From assembly GCA_964650485.1 (NCBI GenBank), contig CAZYTX010000001.1, positions 62,001-126,000 of the forward strand: a DNA stretch of 64,000 bases, in the 5' to 3' direction. This DNA comes from CAZYTX01 sp964650485. GTDB taxonomy: Bacteria > RBG-13-61-14 > DATKZS01. Within the stretch, counting starts at the first letter, position 1, and every line of letters starts with the position of its first letter. This document shows positions 18,555 to 25,740 of this stretch, in pieces. Under the pieces are notes generated by a model. The model was not told where the DNA came from. It did no database searches and was given only the letters and a program-made list of their open reading frames with translations. The position numbers were made by a program, and so were the translations under genes.

Positions 18555-18593
18555 AGCTCTTTCAATCCAAGTTCATTAACCAGGAGAGCGGCG

Positions 18594-19259
18594 ATGTTGG
18601 GATCAATCATGGGCAGGAAGCTGGGAATGACCAGCGTGTTCGACGATGACGGAAGAGTGGTCCCGGTGACGGTCATAGAGGCCGGGCCGGTAACCGTGAT
18701 GCAGGTGCGGACCAGGGACAAGGACGGCTACTGTGCCGTGCAACTGGGGTTTTTGGATAAAAAGCTCCAGCGGGCCAATAAACCGGAGCTTGGTCTTGCC
18801 AAGAAAACTGAAACCGCGCCCAAGAGGTTCCTGGCCGAGGTGCGCGTGCCGGAGGAAGAGGCCGGGAACTACTCTCCCGGCCAGAGCATAAGCCTCTCCG
18901 AGACAGGCATGGAGAAGGGGTCTTTTGTTGACGTCTCAGGCAGGAGCATGGGCAAGGGGTACGCAGGCGTGATGAAGCGGCACGGGTTCGCGGGCGCCAA
19001 GGGATCTCACGGTGTGCACGAGTACAAGCGTCACGGCGGGTCCATCGGCATGATGGCCGACCCCAGCAGGGTGTTCAAAGGCAAACTCATGGCCGGCCAC
19101 ATGGGCAACAGCCGGGTCACCGTGCAGAACCTGGAAGTGGTCGAGGTGCGCCCGGAGGACAACCTCCTGCTGGTGAAGGGCTCGGTGCCGGGTCATAAGC
19201 AGGGCACGGTCATGTTGCGGCTTTCCAAGAAGAAGAGCAAGCCTTCCGAGGCCGCCTGA
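18594..19259 (+). CDS. rplC: 50S ribosomal protein L3 (isolated gene)
   Basis: 221 residues from ATG 18594, chosen because CAGGAGAG precedes it and L3 proteins start near MGRKLGMT; ATG 18609 is possible. The signature stretch includes KGYAGVMKRHGFAG, GGSIGMMADPSRVFKG and MGNSRVTVQNLEVV. L3 binds 23S rRNA and helps nucleate assembly near the peptidyl transferase centre. In nearly all bacteria rplC is second in the S10 operon; here no other S10-operon gene is adjacent and the gene has its own promoter. It could be a relocated single copy or a second copy. It converges on jag with a 7-base gap. Confidence 0.9.
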   Translation: MLGSIMGRKLGMTSVFDDDGRVVPVTVIEAGPVTVMQVRTRDKDGYCAVQLGFLDKKLQRANKPELGLAKKTETAPKRFLAEVRVPEEEAGNYSPGQSISLSETGMEKGSFVDVSGRSMGKGYAGVMKRHGFAGAKGSHGVHEYKRHGGSIGMMADPSRVFKGKLMAGHMGNSRVTVQNLEVVEVRPEDNLLLVKGSVPGHKQGTVMLRLSKKKSKPSEAA

Positions 19260-19266
19260 TCCCGGG

Positions 19267-19854
19267 TCACTCTTCCGTGTTGGGCCATATAACCACGAAC
19301 CTGTTCTGTTCGCTTCCCTCGCTTGCGGTGATCACGTCGTCCCTGTCTCTAAGTGTAATGTGAATGATGCGCCGCTCCGCGGGACTCATGGGATCGAGTG
19401 CGCGAGCGCTTTTAGCGTAAGCCACGTAGTCCGCGGTCTTCTTCGCAAGGCTTATCAGCTTCTGGTTCTGCCTCTTCCTATACCCTTCAGCGTCAACGTT
19501 GATGGTGATCCTTCTCCTGATCTTGTGGCTCATTATCTTCGAGATGACGTGCTGGAGAGCCTCGAGTGTCTTTCCTCTCCTTCCGATGAGCCTGCCTGTG
19601 GGGTCCCCCTCGATCTCGATCCATACCGACTCGTTTTCCACGTGCGACGAGATACTGGGCTCCTCCACCCTGGGGAAGAAGGACAGGATATCCTTGACAA
19701 ACCCCGTGGCTTCCCCTGCGATCTGTTCCAGCCGCTCCTGGTCAAGGGGCTCTTGAAGCTCGCGGGACTCCTCCCCCGGCTCCAGGTCCTGTTGTTCCTC
19801 TTCTTCTGACTCGGCCTCTCCGGCCATCTCCTGCTTATCGTCTTTTTCATCCAT
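19267..19854 (-). CDS. jag: Jag/SpoIIIJ-associated KH-R3H RNA-binding protein
   Basis: 195 residues. The first ~45 are strongly acidic in place of a standard Jag N-terminal domain. A KH domain follows with its GxxG loop in GRLIGRRGKTLEALQ, then an R3H domain with SPAERRIIHITL. Jag-type proteins bind RNA and are encoded beside yidC in many bacteria. Here it is last in rpmH-rnpA-yidD-yidC-jag, 17 bases after yidC. The gene that usually follows, mnmE (trmE), is absent; rplC occupies the place on the opposite strand. Confidence 0.92.
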   Translation of the reverse strand: MDEKDDKQEMAGEAESEEEEQQDLEPGEESRELQEPLDQERLEQIAGEATGFVKDILSFFPRVEEPSISSHVENESVWIEIEGDPTGRLIGRRGKTLEALQHVISKIMSHKIRRRITINVDAEGYRKRQNQKLISLAKKTADYVAYAKSARALDPMSPAERRIIHITLRDRDDVITASEGSEQNRFVVIWPNTEE

Positions 19855-19871
19855 GGTCTTATCCTTTTGGT

Positions 19872-21620
19872 TCAGTCGGGCTTTTTGTTAACGTAGACCT
19901 GCTGGGCTATTCCAACCAGGTTCTGCACGGTCCAGTATATCAGAAGCCCCGCAGGGAAGTCCCTTAAAATGTACATGAATACTATGGGCATGATCATGAA
20001 AATCTTCTGCTGGGTGGGGTCCACCTGGGTTGGGGTGAGCTTCTGGGTGACAAGCTGGGTGGCGCCCATTGCCACCGGCCAGATGTATAGCGGGTCCCGG
20101 GCGCTGAGGTCAATGATCCATCCGAAGAAGGGGGCCTGCCTGAGCTCGATCGAGATCAAAAGCGCCTTGTAGAAAGCAAAGAAAACCGGGAACTGCAACA
20201 GCAGAGGCAGGCAACCCATTGCCGGGTTCACCTTGTACTTGCGCCACAGGGCCTGCATCTCCTCCTGCTGCTTTCCCTTGTCGTCCGGGTACTGCTCGCG
20301 TATTTTTTTGATCTCCGGTTGCAGCTTCTGCATCTGCTTCATGGACTTCTGGCTGGTGCGGGTGAGCGGAAAGAGTAACATCCTGATGGCCACGGTGAGG
20401 ATGATTATGGACACGCCGTAGTTGTGCGGCACCTTGTTGATCCAGTAAAGCAGAAAGATGAGCGGCTCCACCAGTATCCTGAGTCTGCCGTAGTCAATGG
20501 AGTAGACCAGGCTCTCCCTCACGCTTCTAAGGATGCGCTTGTCCTTGGGGCCCATGAACAGGGTGAGGTTGGCTGCGATGTTTTTTTCCAGGTCGTCCTC
20601 CATGGGCCTGGTCCTTACCCATCCCACCATCTCCTTGGGCGCCTTCCTGCTCTCCTTGTCCTCCACAGAGCCCAGAAACTGCACCACGTAGTCTATGGTG
20701 TGCTCACCCTGACGCGAGAGGACCGCGTTCAGGAAGTAGTCGCCAGTGAAGCCTGCCCAGTCAACGTTCTGCCGGGCCACGTGGCCCTGGTCCACAACGT
20801 CGTCCGGGTCCATCTTCTTGAGCACCTGCCCGTCATGAGCTTCGGGGCCGTTGAAGTTCCAGCGGGGCACCCGGTCCTTGGTGTACTTGGTCCATTGGTA
20901 AAACAGGGCCAGGTCCACCGCGGCGCTTCTGAGCTCCCGGCCCTCCACCTTGAACAAGAGATCCGTGTGGTAGGCTGCGCCTGTGAACCTGAATATCTTT
21001 TTAAGGGCGCCCCCCCCGGGAAGCTCTTTTGTAAACACCAGGGACGCGGTCTCCCCTTCAGTAACCTGCAGATCGGAAGTTTCAATGTCCCACTCCGCGT
21101 CCAGGGGCACCTTGTCCCCCCCGAGCCTGACCTCGGCGACCAGGGGGTGGTTAGTGCCCTTAAAGCCTGGGTCAATCAGCTCCACGGGCCTGGTGTCGCA
21201 CTCGGGGTCCTTTTCAATGGGGGGCCATGCAATGTTCACCCTGTACTTGAAGCATTTCTCGCGCGGGTATTGGGTGAGCTTCCAGGACACTGGCGCGGCC
21301 CCCAATGAGGTGAAGGTGATATCGTATACCTCGGTTTGCACCCTTACCCTCTCTCCTTCGGGCAGCTCTCTCAGCACTCCTGTTTCAGATGGAAGCGCGG
21401 CCGTGTCCCCTCCGGCTATCTTGGGTGGCAGGGCGGGCTTTTCTGTAGACGCTTCTCTTGTGAATGCCTCTCCCGGCGCCACATCCGCAGCAGTGTCGCC
21501 GGGCATTGGCCCCTCTCCGGGTTTGGGTGGCTTTTTGGGCTTTGGTCCGAACAACATCATCCACACCACTATCAAGAGGATGCTAAGGACCATGAATATT
21601 ATGAAGTTCTTCTCTTGCAT
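19872..21620 (-). CDS. yidC: Membrane protein insertase YidC
   Basis: 582 residues. An N-terminal transmembrane segment (residues about 5-25) is followed by a Gly/Pro-rich linker and a large periplasmic domain, then the conserved five-helix insertase core from about residue 350 with LLFPLTRTSQKSMKQMQ, NPAMGCLPLLLQFPVFFAFY and LPTQ-like TPTQVDPTQQK. The protein ends in VNKKPD. The long periplasmic domain is the Gram-negative form. It inserts inner-membrane proteins with or without SecYEG. In operon with yidD upstream and jag downstream. Confidence 0.95.
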   Translation of the reverse strand: MQEKNFIIFMVLSILLIVVWMMLFGPKPKKPPKPGEGPMPGDTAADVAPGEAFTREASTEKPALPPKIAGGDTAALPSETGVLRELPEGERVRVQTEVYDITFTSLGAAPVSWKLTQYPREKCFKYRVNIAWPPIEKDPECDTRPVELIDPGFKGTNHPLVAEVRLGGDKVPLDAEWDIETSDLQVTEGETASLVFTKELPGGGALKKIFRFTGAAYHTDLLFKVEGRELRSAAVDLALFYQWTKYTKDRVPRWNFNGPEAHDGQVLKKMDPDDVVDQGHVARQNVDWAGFTGDYFLNAVLSRQGEHTIDYVVQFLGSVEDKESRKAPKEMVGWVRTRPMEDDLEKNIAANLTLFMGPKDKRILRSVRESLVYSIDYGRLRILVEPLIFLLYWINKVPHNYGVSIIILTVAIRMLLFPLTRTSQKSMKQMQKLQPEIKKIREQYPDDKGKQQEEMQALWRKYKVNPAMGCLPLLLQFPVFFAFYKALLISIELRQAPFFGWIIDLSARDPLYIWPVAMGATQLVTQKLTPTQVDPTQQKIFMIMPIVFMYILRDFPAGLLIYWTVQNLVGIAQQVYVNKKPD

Positions 21621-21671
21621 TTCAAAAGCGAGTATCTGACAAGCGGGAAACTTAAGCGTTCCCGCCGGCTA

Positions 21672-21899
21672 TCATTTCTCGATTGTTCGCGGCGGCACGG
21701 GGTCATACCCCCCGGGATGGAGAGGATGGCAGCGCAAAAGCCTTTTCAGGGAAAGCCACGAACCCCTGCCCACCCCGTGCACCTGCAAAGCGTCCATGGC
21801 ATACTGCGAGCAGGTGGGCGTAAACCTGCACGCCTGCGGAAGCAGAGGCGAGAGCCACCTCTTGTAGAATTTCAAAAAGGCTATGGCAACTTTTTTCAT
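21672..21899 (-). CDS. yidD: Membrane protein insertion efficiency factor YidD
   Basis: 75 residues from the ATG at 21899, which overlaps the rnpA stop as ATGA; a longer upstream reading would run deep into rnpA and is not needed. Family signature: LKFYKRWLSPLLPQACRF followed by TPTCSQYAMDAL, with two conserved Cys. YidD is a small membrane-associated protein helping YidC-dependent insertion. Its position between rnpA and yidC is the universal order. Confidence 0.93.
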   Translation of the reverse strand: MKKVAIAFLKFYKRWLSPLLPQACRFTPTCSQYAMDALQVHGVGRGSWLSLKRLLRCHPLHPGGYDPVPPRTIEK

Positions 21900-22336
21900 C
21901 GCTCCCTTGAGGATGCATTCTTGCGGCCGGCAGAATTCATGTCCCCCTTGCTCCACTGCTCGATCATCCTGCGGACCAGGGGCCCGAGCTGTTCATCCAC
22001 CTGCTCGTGGCTCAGCCCCGCGGCGCCGGGCTTTGCTATGAACACCAGGTCCAGGCCCCACAGCTCGCAAGGCTCACCCGCCCTTCCCAGGGACTCCGTG
22101 ATGCGATGCTTGTAAAGCCTGAAGTACTCCCTAAGGTAGCGCTTCAGGCGAGACCTCTTGTGAGCCTTGCCCGCCTTGCGGCTTATGACCATGCCCATTC
22201 TCAAGCACCCTTCCGGACGGGAGAAGTATACGAGCACGAACCCGGGCGCTGAGACCCTTTGTCCTCTCCTTTGTATTTCCCGGTACTCCCGGGCTTTTGT
22301 GATCCTCTCGGAACGGGCAAGGCCATGTCTGGCCAT
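21896..22336 (-). CDS. rnpA: Ribonuclease P protein component
   Basis: 146 residues. The N-terminus contains SERITKAREYREIQRRGQR, and the RNR-type motif is seen in AHKRSRLKRYLREYFR. It is the protein subunit of RNase P, which removes 5' leaders from pre-tRNAs. It starts 4 bases after the rpmH stop. The C-terminus is somewhat longer than the typical ~115 residues, with an extension after LVRRM. Confidence 0.93.
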   Translation of the reverse strand: MARHGLARSERITKAREYREIQRRGQRVSAPGFVLVYFSRPEGCLRMGMVISRKAGKAHKRSRLKRYLREYFRLYKHRITESLGRAGEPCELWGLDLVFIAKPGAAGLSHEQVDEQLGPLVRRMIEQWSKGDMNSAGRKNASSRER

Positions 22337-22339
22337 GAG

Positions 22340-22495
22340 TCACTTCCGCACATTGGGGACATGGACCGACAAGCTGGCGCGGCCCTTCTTGCGCCTCCTC
22401 TTGATGACCTTTCTGCCGCCCCTAGTGGACATCCTGGCCCTGAAACCATGGGTCTTCCGCCTGCTCCTGTTATGTGGCTGATACGTCCTCTTCAT
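22340..22495 (-). CDS. rpmH: 50S ribosomal protein L34
   Basis: 51 residues from the ATG at 22495. Nearly the whole protein is diagnostic: MKRTYQPHNRSRRKTHGFR and MSTRGGRKVIKRRRKKGR. An upstream in-frame start would add 28 residues not found in L34. A seven-residue tail after RASLSV is slightly longer than usual. It is the first gene of the rpmH-rnpA-yidD-yidC-jag block; no dnaA or obvious DnaA-box cluster lies upstream. Confidence 0.96.
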   Translation of the reverse strand: MKRTYQPHNRSRRKTHGFRARMSTRGGRKVIKRRRKKGRASLSVHVPNVRK

Positions 22496-22537
22496 GACAC
22501 TCTTTCCGAAGATTAATATGGATTTTACAGATAAAAG

Positions 22538-22566
22538 AAAGTAACACAGCCGGGTTGAATATTCAA
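22538..22566 (-). promoter_or_regulatory. Candidate rpmH promoter with overlapping palindrome
   Basis: On the minus strand TTGAAT (22566-22561), a 17-base spacer and TACTTT (22543-22538) precede rpmH. A near-perfect inverted repeat with 10-base arms (22551-22570, one mismatch) overlaps the -35 box. The positions fit a promoter; the palindrome could be an operator or chance. Confidence 0.4.
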
Positions 22567-22623
22567 ACCGGGGGGGCATCTATGTAAGAAAAAGACTTGC
22601 AATTTCCAGCCCGCCGTGCAATA

Positions 22624-22652
22624 TTGACATCATTCCCGGTGCGCATTACCTG
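22624..22652 (+). promoter_or_regulatory. Candidate promoter of the kor-hdr operon
   Basis: A consensus TTGACA (22624-22629) is followed after 17 bases by TACCTG (22647-22652), a poor -10 box, about 95 bases before korD. It would be divergent from rpmH. Only the -35 element is convincing. Confidence 0.3.
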
Positions 22653-22746
22653 CTTCCGCTCGCGTATTCGTTATTTCCACGGCCATAAAGCCGTAATAAA
22701 TTCAATGCTGTCGGTGCGGCAGCGGGCTTTATTAAGGGAGCGTATT

Positions 22747-23010
22747 ATGAAGTTTTGGAGGACCCCCATTGACCTTGACGTGATCCAGGTGAGCAAGGGC
22801 AAGGTTATAATCATTGTAGACCGCTGCAAGGGCTGCGAGTACTGCGTGGAGTACTGCCCCAGGGAGGTGCTGCGCATGTCGGCTTCTTTTAACGTCAAGG
22901 GTTACCATCCGCCCGAGGTGGTGGATGAATCCCGGTGCGTGAACTGCCATTTCTGCGAGGCCATCTGCCCGGAGTTCGCCATTTTCTCCATAGAAGTTGA
23001 TGCAGCCTGA
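22747..23010 (+). CDS. korD: 2-Oxoacid:ferredoxin oxidoreductase delta (ferredoxin) subunit
   Basis: 87 residues from ATG 22747 (AAGGGAG upstream). Two 4Fe-4S motifs are visible: CKGCEYCVEYCP and CVNCHFCEAICP. As delta subunit of a 2-oxoacid:ferredoxin oxidoreductase it would pass electrons from the thiamine-diphosphate centre to ferredoxin or directly to partner proteins. It precedes alpha, beta and gamma genes in the order seen for 2-oxoglutarate (KorDABC) enzymes. An alternative reading as a free polyferredoxin is less likely given the context. Confidence 0.85.
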   Translation: MKFWRTPIDLDVIQVSKGKVIIIVDRCKGCEYCVEYCPREVLRMSASFNVKGYHPPEVVDESRCVNCHFCEAICPEFAIFSIEVDAA

Positions 23011-23090
23011 GAGGCTTGATGGAGCAGTCATACCATTTGGCTCCAGGTAGCAGATGCGCCGGCCGGATGTAAACAATAGAAGGTGAAAGA

Positions 23091-24248
23091 GTGAATAAGA
23101 AAGCCGTAATGACCGGAACATACTTCTTGAACGGAGACTATGCATGCTGCGAAGGCGGGATAGCCGCGGGCTGCCGCTTCTTCGGCGGCTACCCCATCAC
23201 CCCGGCCACCGAGGTTGCGGAGCGCATGTCGCGCCGTCTGCCCGAGGTGGGAGGACTCTACATCCAGATGGAGGACGAGATAGGATCAATGGCCGCGATC
23301 CTGGGCGCCAGTTGGGGAGGGCTGAAGCCCATGACATCCACCTCCGGGCCGGGGTTCTCGCTAATGATGGAGAACATCGGGCTGGGCCTGTGCATGGAAA
23401 CCCCGTGCGTGATCTGCAACGTACAGAGGGCCGGGCCAAGCACCGGACTGCCCACCCTGGTGGGACAGGGAGACATGATGCAGGCCAGGTGGGGGTCGCA
23501 CGGGCCATACGAGATCATCGCGGTAAGCCCCTCCAGCCCACAGGAGATGTTCGACTTCACAATATGGGCCTTCAACCTCTCGGAGGAGTACCGACTGCCG
23601 GTGCTCATCATGGCGGACGAGGTGGTGGGACACATGTTCGAGCGGGTGGTGATACCTCCTCCTGAGGAGATCGAGCTGGTAAATCGGAAAAAACCGACCG
23701 TCCCCCCGGACAAGTACCTGCCCTTCAAGCACGGAAAGGACTGGATAGCGCCCATGGCCAACTACGGCGACGGCTACAGGGTGCACATTACCGGGCTCAC
23801 TCACGACTGGCGTGGGTATCCGGTAATGGACGCTGCCACGCAGGAGGAGATGATAGAGCGGATAGTTAACAAGATAAAAATGAACGCGCACAGGATCATA
23901 AACTTTCAGGCGGATTTCATGGACGACGCCGAGGTTGCGGTGGTGGCGTATGGGATAAGCGTAAGGGGCGCAAGGAGGGCGGTGGGAAATCTCAGAGAGA
24001 AGGGCATAAAGGCGGGCATGATCAAGCTCGACACTGTATGGCCCTTCCCGGAAGACATGGTCCGGAGTCTGGCAAAGGATGTAAAGGCACTGGTGATGCC
24101 CGAGATCAACTACGGCCAGATGGTCCTGGAACTCGAGCGCTGCGCCGGGAACCAGTGCCTTACAAAGCTGGCGCCCCACGCCGGCGGGGCCATCCACAGC
24201 CCCCAGATCATTGAAAACGCGGTGCACGATGCATTAAAGGAGGCATGA
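23091..24248 (+). CDS. korA: 2-Oxoacid:ferredoxin oxidoreductase alpha subunit
   Basis: 385 residues from GTG 23091, preceded by AAGGTG; ATG 23109 is an alternative. The pyrimidine-binding domain shows GCRFFGGYPITPATEVAE and STSGPGFSLMMENIG, and the C-terminal transketolase-like domain starts near EVAVVAYG. This is the alpha chain of the 2-oxoglutarate/2-oxoacid:ferredoxin family, which oxidatively decarboxylates a 2-oxoacid with CoA to an acyl-CoA, reducing ferredoxin, or runs in reverse for CO2 fixation. Substrate choice cannot be fixed from the sequence. The stop overlaps the korB start. Confidence 0.9.
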   Translation: MNKKAVMTGTYFLNGDYACCEGGIAAGCRFFGGYPITPATEVAERMSRRLPEVGGLYIQMEDEIGSMAAILGASWGGLKPMTSTSGPGFSLMMENIGLGLCMETPCVICNVQRAGPSTGLPTLVGQGDMMQARWGSHGPYEIIAVSPSSPQEMFDFTIWAFNLSEEYRLPVLIMADEVVGHMFERVVIPPPEEIELVNRKKPTVPPDKYLPFKHGKDWIAPMANYGDGYRVHITGLTHDWRGYPVMDAATQEEMIERIVNKIKMNAHRIINFQADFMDDAEVAVVAYGISVRGARRAVGNLREKGIKAGMIKLDTVWPFPEDMVRSLAKDVKALVMPEINYGQMVLELERCAGNQCLTKLAPHAGGAIHSPQIIENAVHDALKEA

Positions 24249-25144
24249 TGAGTGCAAGCAAGTCCCGGAAAAAGTACGTACATCCCCAGGAGGAACTGCT
24301 CCGCAGTGACCGCATCCCGCATATCTGGTGCCCGGGGTGCGGGATCGGCACCGTGTTCAGTTGCGTGCTCGCGGCCATCCAGAAGTCCGAGGTCCCCCTT
24401 GACGACGTTGCCATGGTCTCGGGCATAGGGTGCACCGGCAGGATGGCGGGCTACATCAAGGTGGACTCGTTCCACACCACCCACGGAAGGGCCATTCCCT
24501 TTGCCACCGGGCTCAAGCTGGCAAAGCCCGACGGGACCGTTATCGTGGCCTCCGGTGACGGGGACCTCCTGGCCATAGGCGGCAACCACCTGATCCACGC
24601 GGCCCGCCGCAACATGGACATCACCGTGATATGCGTCAATAACTTCAACTACGGAATGACCGGCGGACAGCTCGCTCCTTCCACACCCTTCGGGGCAAAG
24701 ACCACCACCAGCCAGATCGGGTGCGCGGAGGAGCCCTTCAACTTCTGCTACCTGGCCGCGGCTTGCGGGGCGACGTACGTGGCCCGCTGGACCGCGCTCC
24801 ACATACGCAGGCTTACCGACTCCATCACCGAGGCCATACACAAGAGGGGGTTCTCATTCGTGGAGATACTGGCGCCCTGCCCCACTGCCTTCGGTAGAAG
24901 GAACAAGATAAGGAAAGCCCTGGACCTTGTCAGGTTCTACCACGAGAAGTCGGTCATTAAGAACGGGATTGATCCCAAGGACGCGGTCCTGGATTTCAAC
25001 CAGGGACTGGTGGTGGGCAAGTTCGTGGACATCGAGAGGCCGACCTTTATTGACAACTACGAGCTTATTAACAGCCGTGAACTGGGTGACTGGCCCGCGC
25101 TTGAGAGGAAGGGTCCCGAGGATGAAAAACAGGTGATGGGATGA
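24245..25144 (+). CDS. korB: 2-Oxoacid:ferredoxin oxidoreductase beta subunit
   Basis: 299 residues; ATG 24245 overlaps the korA stop, and ATG 24248 is in frame and better spaced from AAGGAGG. This is the thiamine-diphosphate chain: WCPGCGIGTVFSC near the start, the GDGDLLAIGGNH motif and VNNFNYGMTGGQ for ThDP/Mg binding. The C-terminal extension (about 60 residues after RKALDL) is typical of the 2-oxoglutarate type. It is the catalytic partner of korA. The stop overlaps korC (ATGA). Confidence 0.92.
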   Translation: MMSASKSRKKYVHPQEELLRSDRIPHIWCPGCGIGTVFSCVLAAIQKSEVPLDDVAMVSGIGCTGRMAGYIKVDSFHTTHGRAIPFATGLKLAKPDGTVIVASGDGDLLAIGGNHLIHAARRNMDITVICVNNFNYGMTGGQLAPSTPFGAKTTTSQIGCAEEPFNFCYLAAACGATYVARWTALHIRRLTDSITEAIHKRGFSFVEILAPCPTAFGRRNKIRKALDLVRFYHEKSVIKNGIDPKDAVLDFNQGLVVGKFVDIERPTFIDNYELINSRELGDWPALERKGPEDEKQVMG

Positions 25145-25740
25145 CGGAAATGGCGGATGCCGTTGAAAAAGAGATACTGGTCACCGGCTTCGGGGGACAG
25201 GGCATAGTGCTCACCGGAAACATACTGGGCCGCGCAGCCTGCCTATACGATAACAAGCACTCCACCCTGACCCAGAGCTATGGGCCCGAGGCAAGGGGAG
25301 GCTCATGCTCGGCGCAGGTGGTCATCTCGGAGGGGGAGATCAGCTACCCCTTCGTGGAAAAACCACAGGTGCTGATCTGCCTCAGCCAGGAGGGTTACTC
25401 AAAAAACATAGATGACCTGAAGCAGGAAGGGCTCCTTATATGGGACACCGACCTGGTGGACACAAAAGAGCTGACCGCGGAATGCACAACCTTTCACGTG
25501 CCTGCAACCAGGTTTGCAGAGGAGCTGGGCAACAAGATGATGGCCAACATCGTCATGCTGGGCTTCCTCTCCGCGGTAAGCGACCTGGTGAGCGTTAAAT
25601 CCCTTAAAAAGGCGGTGCTCGAATCCGTGCCCCCTCATACAAAGGAAAAGAACGGGGCGGCCTTTGACCGGGGACGCGAGTACGGCGAGGCCATATTGAA
25701 GAGCAGGGCCAGAAAAGACAAGGACCGGGGAGGCGAGTGA
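25141..25740 (+). CDS. korC: 2-Oxoacid:ferredoxin oxidoreductase gamma subunit
   Basis: 199 residues; ATG 25141 overlaps the korB stop. Gamma domain signature: VTGFGGQGIVLTGNILGRAA and YGPEARGGSCSAQVVIS. The gamma subunit completes the alpha-beta-gamma-delta enzyme. The extreme C-terminus is basic (KSRARKDKDRGGE). The stop overlaps the GTG start of the next gene, so the oxidoreductase is translationally coupled to the Hdr-type redox proteins. Confidence 0.9.
   Translation: MTEMADAVEKEILVTGFGGQGIVLTGNILGRAACLYDNKHSTLTQSYGPEARGGSCSAQVVISEGEISYPFVEKPQVLICLSQEGYSKNIDDLKQEGLLIWDTDLVDTKELTAECTTFHVPATRFAEELGNKMMANIVMLGFLSAVSDLVSVKSLKKAVLESVPPHTKEKNGAAFDRGREYGEAILKSRARKDKDRGGE

Noticed and set aside
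22496..22746. Replication origin next to rpmH
   Set aside because: rpmH-rnpA is often near oriC, but no dnaA, DnaA-box cluster or A/T-rich unwinding region is visible here.
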